Positions 6,733-11,479 of a stretch of DNA of 11,479 nt are shown here, piece after piece; the first letter of the stretch is position 1, and each line of letters starts with the position of its first letter. The stretch comes from Planctomycetota bacterium. GTDB taxonomy: Bacteria; Planctomycetota; Phycisphaerae; WQYP01; JAJZKY01. The stretch covers positions 1 through 11,479 of the forward strand of contig JAJZKY010000072.1 in the NCBI GenBank assembly GCA_021803885.1, in the 5' to 3' direction. The translations under genes and the position numbers were made by a program. The notes under the pieces are model-generated. The model was not told where the DNA came from. It did no database searches and saw nothing but the letters and a program-made list of their open reading frames with translations.

Positions 6733-7557
6733 CTAAACAAACTTCTGAAGAAAATCGATGGCAGCGCGGGCCGATTCTTCCGCCGTGCTTTCGTACGGGT
6801 ATAATTCCACCGTTACCCAGCCGGTGTATTGAATTGTGCGGATGGCGTTAAAAATAGCGGTCCAGTTCATGGCGCCACGGCCAGGTATCAGATGCTGGTG
6901 AATTCGGTCCTGGCGGATGTCTTCCAGATGAATGTGGGCAATCCAAGGTTGGGCGGCCTTTAGCACCTGAGCCGGATCTTCGCCGACACAGAAGAAATGC
7001 CCAAGATCGCAGTTCATTTTGAGATTGGGATGATCGATGCGCGAAAGCAGCGCCATACACTGTGTGCTGGTTTCAATCAGCAGGCCGGGTTCAGGTTCCA
7101 CCATGAGAATAATGTTGTGCTTTTGGGCAATGGGCAACACTTCACGCAGGCCGGCTTCGTAACGGTTCAGGCAGGTGGCCTGATCGTCGGCGCCCAAAGG
7201 GCCGCCGGGCTGAAGGGAAATGGTTTTGGCTCCCAGGGCCGCGGTCATCTCGATGCAATTGACTGTATGGTCGATGCGCTGCTGCCGCAGAGCCGGATCC
7301 GCCTCCACCCAAGATGGATGGTAGGTATCGCCCAGGGCAAAGAGGGTAAAAGCGTTGACGTTGGAGATGCCGAGTTTGAATTTTTCCAGCAGATGCCGCA
7401 GCGATTGGATTCTCTCTGGTGTTATATGGGGCGGGTAAGCATGGGGCACATCAGCCATGATTTCAACGCCCGCATAGCCCAACCGGGCAATGCTGCCGAT
7501 GGCTTCCTCCAGGGAATGCTTTTTGTAGGCATTGGTTGAAAAGGCGAGTTTTACCAT
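6733..7557 (-). CDS. Sugar phosphate isomerase/epimerase-type TIM barrel
   Basis: This 274-residue protein belongs to the xylose-isomerase-like TIM-barrel superfamily (sugar phosphate isomerase/epimerase, hydroxypyruvate isomerase and endonuclease IV relatives). These use a divalent metal for aldose-ketose isomerisation, epimerisation or related chemistry. Visible signatures are KLAFSTNAY at the first strand, LGYAGVEI (26-33), MVEPEPG (152-158), NCDLGHFF (182-189), HIHLED (208-213) and VTVELYPY (248-255). Glu154, Asp184, His210 and Glu251 are the probable metal ligands. The full motif set argues for an active enzyme, but not for one substrate. I start at ATG 7557 (MVKLAFS), one base after the rplK stop, because the upstream extension would overlap rplK and lacks family-like sequence. 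There is no strong ribosome-binding site, so it probably relies on reinitiation by ribosomes finishing rplK. Confidence 0.9.
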   Translation of the reverse strand: MVKLAFSTNAYKKHSLEEAIGSIARLGYAGVEIMADVPHAYPPHITPERIQSLRHLLEKFKLGISNVNAFTLFALGDTYHPSWVEADPALRQQRIDHTVNCIEMTAALGAKTISLQPGGPLGADDQATCLNRYEAGLREVLPIAQKHNIILMVEPEPGLLIETSTQCMALLSRIDHPNLKMNCDLGHFFCVGEDPAQVLKAAQPWIAHIHLEDIRQDRIHQHLIPGRGAMNWTAIFNAIRTIQYTGWVTVELYPYESTAEESARAAIDFLQKFV

Positions 7558-7558
7558 G

Positions 7559-7990
7559 TTACTCGGCAACATCCACACCCATGGAGCGGGCGGTGCCCGC
7601 AATCACGCGTTCGGCCGCTTCAACATCTGAAGCCACCAAGTCGGGATATTTTTCCTGGGCAATTTTGCGCAATTGGGCTTTGGTCAGTTTGCCGATCTTG
7701 GTTTTGTTCGGCTCGCCGCTGCCTTTTTCCAGCCCCAGAGCATCTTTGATCATCACCGAGGCTGGTGGAGTCTTAATGATAAAGTCAAAGGTTTTATCAC
7801 TGTAGACGCTCACTTCCACGCCCACCACTTTGCCTTTGAGAGCGGCGGTGGCGGCGTTAAAGCGCTGAATAAACTGTCCGGGATTGACGCCATTGGCGCC
7901 AAGCACGGGGCCAAGCGGTGGGGCGGGAGTGGCGGTTCCACCCGGCGCCTGCATTTTGAAACGTTTGACTATTTCTCTGGCCTTGGCCAT
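7559..7990 (-). CDS. rplK: 50S ribosomal protein uL11
   Basis: uL11 forms the L11 stalk base of the large subunit, binding 23S rRNA in the GTPase-associated centre with elongation factors. The 143-residue length is typical. The N-terminal domain has the proline-rich ATPAPPLGPVLGANGVNPGQF (20-40), which forms the thiostrepton-binding face. The C-terminal RNA-binding domain has TFDFIIKTPPAS (67-78), KIGKLT (98-103) and the ending VIAGTARSMGV. The start at ATG 7990 is supported by GAGG at 8000-7997, six bases upstream; an earlier in-frame ATG adds unrelated residues. In nearly all bacteria rplA follows immediately. Here a TIM-barrel gene does, one base away, and rplA, rplJ and rplL are absent from the window. 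Confidence 0.97.
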   Translation of the reverse strand: MAKAREIVKRFKMQAPGGTATPAPPLGPVLGANGVNPGQFIQRFNAATAALKGKVVGVEVSVYSDKTFDFIIKTPPASVMIKDALGLEKGSGEPNKTKIGKLTKAQLRKIAQEKYPDLVASDVEAAERVIAGTARSMGVDVAE

Positions 7991-8058
7991 ATGCTGCCTC
8001 AACTTTCTGTAAAAACGTAAAGTGTTTCCAATCAACACCGCAAAGGTCTATGGAGCCT

Positions 8059-8406
8059 TCAGGTGCTGGAATGCTTTTCCTCGTTGGACCAATATTCATT
8101 CCATGTTCCGGCGGGTTCAGAGGGAGATTCCCGCAACACGCTCACGCGCGTGACGCGATGGCCGCGTTGTTGAATTTTGGAGCGGGTTTGCCGAATCAAG
8201 CGCCGCACCGTGTACGCGGCTATGGCCAGAACCGCCACAGCCAATAGGACGGCAACCACGACAAAAAGGAAAAAGAACGCCGCAATCACCGTGGCTGCTC
8301 CCATGAGCACCGTCATTAACATTTGCAGCGCCTGGGGCAATGCCCATTTTCGATGCGACGGTTCAACCGCTTGCCCGAAGCCCTTATATGCGACTATTTT
8401 TAGCAT
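8059..8406 (-). CDS. Small unknown membrane protein between nusG and rplK
   Basis: I do not recognise this 115-residue protein (121 if the TTG at 8424 is used). After about 25 soluble N-terminal residues comes an unbroken hydrophobic stretch of about 41 residues, long enough for two closely packed membrane spans. A strongly basic segment follows (RRLIRQTRSKIQQRGHR) and then a polar tail ending NEEKHSST. The positive-inside rule would place the basic tail in the cytoplasm, with a hairpin topology. Neither candidate start has a good Shine-Dalgarno sequence. It lies about 58 bases after nusG and 68 bases before rplK and must be co-transcribed with them. Placement among secE, nusG and rplK is consistent with a membrane or translocation role but proves nothing. 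Confidence 0.68.
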   Translation of the reverse strand: MLKIVAYKGFGQAVEPSHRKWALPQALQMLMTVLMGAATVIAAFFFLFVVVAVLLAVAVLAIAAYTVRRLIRQTRSKIQQRGHRVTRVSVLRESPSEPAGTWNEYWSNEEKHSST

Positions 8407-8464
8407 GTCGAAAGTAAGTTCCAATCCAAATTACCAGCGAGCTTTGTGGCGTTCCCAGCCATGC

Positions 8465-9025
8465 TCATTGCAGCTTTTCAAGTTGCCAATATTCGAGTTC
8501 CAGCGGGGTGGCACGGCCAAAGATGGTAACAATGACGCGGACGACGCCCTTGTCAGGGAAAATTTCGTCAACATTGCCTTCGAAACTTTCAAAGGGTCCT
8601 TCCTTAATTTTAACCGCATCTCCCTTGAGGAAATCCACTTTGACCGCGGGACCAGTTTCGGGTTTATCCGCCTCAGCGAGGATCTTTTCAATTTCTTTGT
8701 CCGCCATCGGTGTGGGCTTATTTTTGTGACCGATGAAGTCTCCGACTCCCTGGGTTTCCTTAAATAAATAGTAGGCCGGTTCCCGGATCGTTCCATCGGA
8801 CGCCAGATCCATCTCAATAAACACATAGCCGGGATACAGCTTGCGGTCGGCTAACTTCTGTTGGCCGGCCTTGACATGCTTGACCCTCTCTTTGGGAACC
8901 AATACCCGGCCTATGAGATCTCCAAGGTTTTCAATCTTGATCTTTCGTTCCAGCGCTTCACGGACGGAATCTTCCCGATTCGACGCCACTTTAAGCACAA
9001 ACCATTGTTTTGTTGAAGTTGTCAC
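8465..9025 (-). CDS. nusG: Transcription termination/antitermination factor NusG
   Basis: NusG binds RNA polymerase to suppress pausing, and links it to Rho or to the ribosome. The 186-residue product has the N-terminal NGN domain, opening with QWFVLKVASNREDSV (7-21) and containing RKLYPGYVFIEM (61-72). The C-terminal KOW domain follows, with GDAVKIKEGPFESFEGNV (135-152) and FGRATPLELEYWQLEKL at the end. The NGN domain carries a modest insertion around 75-90. The start is a GTG at 9025, supported by GGAGT (9034-9030) a few bases upstream. It follows secE, as in most bacteria, after a 111-base spacer with a G-rich hairpin. Confidence 0.97.
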   Translation of the reverse strand: MTTSTKQWFVLKVASNREDSVREALERKIKIENLGDLIGRVLVPKERVKHVKAGQQKLADRKLYPGYVFIEMDLASDGTIREPAYYLFKETQGVGDFIGHKNKPTPMADKEIEKILAEADKPETGPAVKVDFLKGDAVKIKEGPFESFEGNVDEIFPDKGVVRVIVTIFGRATPLELEYWQLEKLQ

Positions 9026-9117
9026 AGAAACTCCGAGAATTTAAATTTCTTCTAATCCGTATCAATCGCTTTTATTTGTGGTCCATCCGGTCAACTCAAC
9101 AAACTCCGACCTCACGG

Positions 9118-9135
9118 GGGGGAGTTTGATCCCCC
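9118..9135 (-). promoter_or_regulatory. Hairpin in the secE-nusG spacer
   Basis: On the minus strand GGGGGA and TCCCCC form a perfect six-base stem around the six-base loop TCAAAC, starting one base after the secE stop codon. No T-run follows in the minus-strand direction, so it is not a proper intrinsic terminator for the operon. A role in attenuation, RNA processing or 3'-end stability of the secE message is possible. Confidence 0.4.
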
Positions 9136-9136
9136 T

Positions 9137-9526
9137 TTATGATAGCACATGAATCGCCTGAAAGAGCCAAATAAACGCGAAATCCACCAACCACAACATT
9201 CCGGCCAGAAGCAATACCATCAAAATCACCAGCTTGGTGGCAGTGACTACCACCCGCGGCAGCGGCCAAGCGACCTTACGCATTTCGCTTTCCGTGAGGA
9301 TCATAAAATCGGCGAACTTGGGCTTATTGACGACCCAGTAGCAGAAAATGCCGCCGGCGGCCGCCAAAATCAGCGATACAATAGCCTTGATGTAACTCGG
9401 CTCCAGAGGGATGATGCGGCGATCCACCCACCGTATGCCCAGAATCAGCATAATGGCTATTCCAGCAACGGTGCCCATGCGCACGTATCTGCCCTGACCT
9501 TTTTTGTAAATGCTAAACACCGACAC
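9137..9526 (-). CDS. secE: Preprotein translocase subunit SecE
   Basis: SecE clamps SecY in the SecYEG protein-conducting channel of the inner membrane. The 129-residue product has three hydrophobic segments (about 17-34, 45-66 and 95-120), a layout similar to the three-span E. coli form rather than the minimal one-span form. The diagnostic cytoplasmic amphipathic helix and hinge ESEMRKVAWPLP (79-90) directly precedes the last span. Translation begins at a GTG (9526), fixed by AAGAGGA (9539-9533) six bases upstream. Its place after tRNA-Trp and before nusG confirms the assignment. Confidence 0.95.
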   Translation of the reverse strand: MSVFSIYKKGQGRYVRMGTVAGIAIMLILGIRWVDRRIIPLEPSYIKAIVSLILAAAGGIFCYWVVNKPKFADFMILTESEMRKVAWPLPRVVVTATKLVILMVLLLAGMLWLVDFAFIWLFQAIHVLS

Positions 9527-9532
9527 GGACAG

Positions 9533-9539
9533 TCCTCTT
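9533..9539 (-). promoter_or_regulatory. secE: RBS deciding the secE GTG start
   Basis: AAGAGGA on the minus strand lies six bases before GTG 9526 and closely matches the anti-Shine-Dalgarno complement. It makes GTG the start rather than a later codon. Confidence 0.65.
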
Positions 9540-9649
9540 CACCTTTTTTTCATGTAACCACGGTGCGCTGGGGCCGCGGTCACAACTGTGCTGGATTGCA
9601 TTGATCCGGCCTCCGGCGCCGGCATCACGGTGCACACCTGCCGAACCAC

Positions 9650-9722
9650 CACGACAGGCAGGAGTCGAACCTGCAACCCCCGGTTTTGGAGACCGGTGCT
9701 CTGCCAATTGAGCTACTGTCGT
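9650..9722 (-). tRNA. tRNA-Trp (anticodon CCA)
   Basis: A full cloverleaf is visible on the minus strand. ACGACAG (9722-9716) pairs with CTGTCGT (9657-9651), and the discriminator is G at 9650, as usual for tryptophan tRNAs. The anticodon stem CCGGT/ACCGG holds the loop CTCCAAA, giving anticodon CCA. The T-arm contains GGTTCGACTCC. The 3' CCA is not encoded. Its position just before secE is the classic bacterial arrangement. Confidence 0.97.
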
Positions 9723-9787
9723 ATCCGCCGCTTATCGCAGTGTGCCACAGACCGCAGGTCGAAAAAAGCAGTTAAGCCAAGTATTGC

Positions 9788-9818
9788 CCAAACCAGCGGG
9801 CGCTCCAAAACCAGCGGG
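9788..9818. repeat. Imperfect tandem repeat after rpmG
   Basis: CCAAACCAGCGGG (9788-9800) is repeated as CCAAAACCAGCGGG (9805-9818) after a four-base spacer, just beyond the rpmG stop in the rpmG to tRNA-Trp spacer. The copies differ by one A. It has the look of a short local duplication. No function is apparent. Confidence 0.55.
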
Positions 9819-9826
9819 CCTATGGA

Positions 9827-9985
9827 TTACTTGCCCTTCTTAATTTTATGTTCGGTGTGTTTACGCAAACGCGGGGAAAATTTATGGAACAATTTTTTGG
9901 TGTCCATTTCCTTCGGATTGATGCTCATCCGATAATTCAAATCCTGCGTTTGCGTGCACTGCAGCCAAACCCATTCGCGAGCCAT
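9827..9985 (-). CDS. rpmG: 50S ribosomal protein bL33
   Basis: This 52-residue ORF encodes bL33, a small large-subunit protein near the E site. It begins MAREWVWLQCTQTQDLNYRM and ends with the basic tail SPRLRKHTEHKIKKGK, both matching the family. There is only one cysteine (Cys10), so this is a C-minus form lacking the two CxxC zinc-ribbon pairs; such forms are usually made without a zinc requirement. An excellent GGAGTG ribosome-binding site (9998-9993) lies seven bases before the ATG. It sits 39 bases after tuf and about 100 bases before tRNA-Trp, within the tuf-secE-nusG unit. Confidence 0.94.
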   Translation of the reverse strand: MAREWVWLQCTQTQDLNYRMSINPKEMDTKKLFHKFSPRLRKHTEHKIKKGK

Positions 9986-10024
9986 TTAATTACACTCCGT
10001 CGTGACCATATCCACTTTGCCGGG

Positions 10025-11236
10025 TCAGGCGATAATCTTCGTGACCACACCGGCGCCCACCGTGCGGCCACCTTCGCGGATGGCAAACCGCACGCCCTGC
10101 TCCATGGCAATGGGACATTCGCCAAGGTCTACCGTGATTTTCACGTTGTCTCCGGGCATGACCATCTCCGTACCAGCGGGCAGGTCAAGGGAGCCGGTGA
10201 CATCGGTAGTGCGGAAATAAAATTGCGGACGATACCCCTTGAAGAAAGCGGTATGCCGGCCACCTTCTTCTTTGGTGAGCACATAAATTTCCGCTTCAAA
10301 CTTGGTGTGAGGGGTGATGGAACCGGGTTTGGCCAGCACCTGGCCGCGCTCCAACTGTTCCTTTTCAACGCCACGCAGCAGCAGGCCCACGTTGTCGCCG
10401 GGAATGGCGGAATCGAGGGTTTTCTGAAACATTTCCACGCCGGTAACCACGGTTTTCTGCGAATCTTTTTTCAGGCCGACAATTTCCAATTCGTCGCCCA
10501 CCTTGACGGTGCCGCGTTCGACACGGCCCGTGCCGACGGTGCCACGACCCTTGATGGAAAACACATCTTCAACCGGCATGAGGAACGGTTTGTCGGTTTC
10601 GCGAACCGGCTCGGGTACGTAGCTGTCCAGAGCTTCCACCAGTTTCATGATGGGTTCGATGGCCTTGGCATCCGTGGGGTTTTTGAGAGCATTGACTGCA
10701 GCACCGCGGATGATGGGAATTTCGTCGCCGGGGAATTTATACTTATTGAGCAATTCACGAATTTCCAGTTCCACCAGTTCGAGCAGTTCCGGATCATCAA
10801 CCAGATCGACCTTGTTGAGAAATACCACAATCCGCGGCACGTTGACCTGGCGAGCCAGCAATACGTGTTCGCGGGTCTGGGGCATGGGACCATCCGCTGC
10901 GGATACCACCAGAATGGCTCCGTCCATCTGGGCGGCGCCGGTGATCATATTTTTGACGAAATCGGCGTGACCGGGGCAGTCAATATGGGCATAGTGCCGC
11001 TTTTCCGATTCGTACTCCACGTGGGAAACTGCAATCGTGACGATTTTGCTTGGGTCGCGTCGCCCCTGCTTTTCCGACGCCTTGGCGACGGTATCGTAGG
11101 CCACCGCCGTGGCCAGGCCCTTCTGGGCCAGCACGGTGGTGAGCGCTGCGGTGAGTGTGGTCTTGCCATGATCGATATGACCGATCGTGCCGACATTCAC
11201 GTGGGGTTTCTTACGTTCAAATACGCCTTTAGCCAT
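10025..11236 (-). CDS. tuf: Elongation factor Tu
   Basis: EF-Tu is the GTPase that delivers aminoacyl-tRNA to the ribosomal A site. The 403-residue product has the P-loop GHIDHGKT (19-26), DCPGH (86-90, with catalytic His90), NKVD (141-144), then domains 2 and 3 with [20 protein letters not shown] and the ending [13 protein letters not shown]. Two GTPase motifs differ from the textbook form. The switch I run usually written EKARGITI is replaced by [10 protein letters not shown] (59-68), with the Mg-binding threonine kept at 67. The G5 motif, usually GSAL, reads GAAV. The switch I variant resembles the form I recall from planctomycetes. The start at ATG 11236 is backed by AGGAGT (11250-11245), eight bases upstream. 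A tRNA-Thr gene lies 158 bases upstream and rpmG follows. No second tuf copy is in the window. Confidence 0.98.
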   Translation of the reverse strand: MAKGVFERKKPHVNVGTIGHIDHGKTTLTAALTTVLAQKGLATAVAYDTVAKASEKQGRRDPSKIVTIAVSHVEYESEKRHYAHIDCPGHADFVKNMITGAAQMDGAILVVSAADGPMPQTREHVLLARQVNVPRIVVFLNKVDLVDDPELLELVELEIRELLNKYKFPGDEIPIIRGAAVNALKNPTDAKAIEPIMKLVEALDSYVPEPVRETDKPFLMPVEDVFSIKGRGTVGTGRVERGTVKVGDELEIVGLKKDSQKTVVTGVEMFQKTLDSAIPGDNVGLLLRGVEKEQLERGQVLAKPGSITPHTKFEAEIYVLTKEEGGRHTAFFKGYRPQFYFRTTDVTGSLDLPAGTEMVMPGDNVKITVDLGECPIAMEQGVRFAIREGGRTVGAGVVTKIIA

Positions 11237-11394
11237 GGAAATAAACTCCTACAGGTAAAAAAACAAAATCCAACACAGGCGTGATCAGCAGCAACAACGG
11301 CTAACACCCGCCTACAACAACATTCGGCTCATCCCATCCCGCGGCAGGGGGCATGGCGGGCAGGGTTTCAACAGTCACACCGGCCAGCCCATCA

Positions 11395-11467
<73 letters not shown>

Positions 11468-11479
11468 ATTACCGCCAGC

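Noticed and set aside
6997..7539. A 180-codon plus-strand frame opposite the TIM-barrel gene
   Set aside because: The minus strand encodes clear metal-binding TIM-barrel motifs; the opposite frame is a by-product.
7991..8038. An N-terminal extension of uL11 from an upstream ATG
   Set aside because: The family starts at the MAK position, and a GAGG ribosome-binding site is correctly spaced for ATG 7990.
8177..8767. A 196-codon plus-strand frame spanning the membrane protein and nusG
   Set aside because: It lies antisense to the NusG KOW domain and crosses a gene boundary, which marks it as a chance frame.
9848..11284. A 478-codon plus-strand open frame covering the whole tuf gene
   Set aside because: It is the antisense of EF-Tu, whose identity is certain. 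The antisense product is His/Gly/Phe-rich with no family resemblance, and the absence of stops follows from tuf codon bias.

Overview
The window is about 11.5 kb of bacterial chromosome, most of it transcribed from the minus strand. It looks like a planctomycete, possibly a Phycisphaerae-type member. The best evidence is the EF-Tu: its effector loop lacks the usual R-G-I-T-I run and instead reads like the version I recall from planctomycetes. A cysteine-poor bL33, an unusual ribosomal-operon order, frequent GTG/TTG starts and tRNA genes without encoded CCA are compatible with this. The taxonomic call is an inference, not a database result.

Layout, following the minus-strand genes from the right edge leftward. 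(1) A translation/secretion block: tRNA-Thr(GGU), tuf (EF-Tu), rpmG (bL33), tRNA-Trp(CCA), secE, nusG, a small unknown membrane protein, and rplK (uL11). This matches the widespread tuf-tRNA-Trp-secE-nusG-rplK order, with two differences: an extra membrane protein sits between nusG and rplK, and rplA/rplJ/rplL/rpoB do not follow rplK. (2) Starting one base after rplK there is a metabolic run: a sugar-phosphate isomerase/epimerase-type TIM barrel, lysA (diaminopimelate decarboxylase), and an unrecognised 136-aa protein whose ribosome-binding site contains the lysA stop codon. (3) A lone plus-strand gene, a membrane-bound family 2/21-type glycosyltransferase, converges on that unknown protein with only 17 bp between stops and is divergent from rpmA. 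(4) A second minus-strand run: rpmA (bL27, with no rplU beside it), an alpha/beta hydrolase, a possible 66-aa ATGA-coupled peptide, and a DUF89/ARMT1-type metal-dependent phosphatase resembling the PANK4 C-terminal phosphatase domain. (5) The left end: a possible small plus-strand membrane protein, tRNA-Pro(GGG) on the minus strand with a plausible promoter, and about 330 bp of apparently non-coding sequence with strong inverted repeats and a terminator-like hairpin.

Most genes are housekeeping: elongation factor, ribosomal proteins, Sec translocase subunit, transcription elongation factor, tRNAs and lysine/DAP synthesis. The less ordinary material lies in the small unknown genes embedded in or coupled to them, and in the broken rplK-rplA linkage. 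I saw no mobile element, CRISPR array or recognisable defence system.
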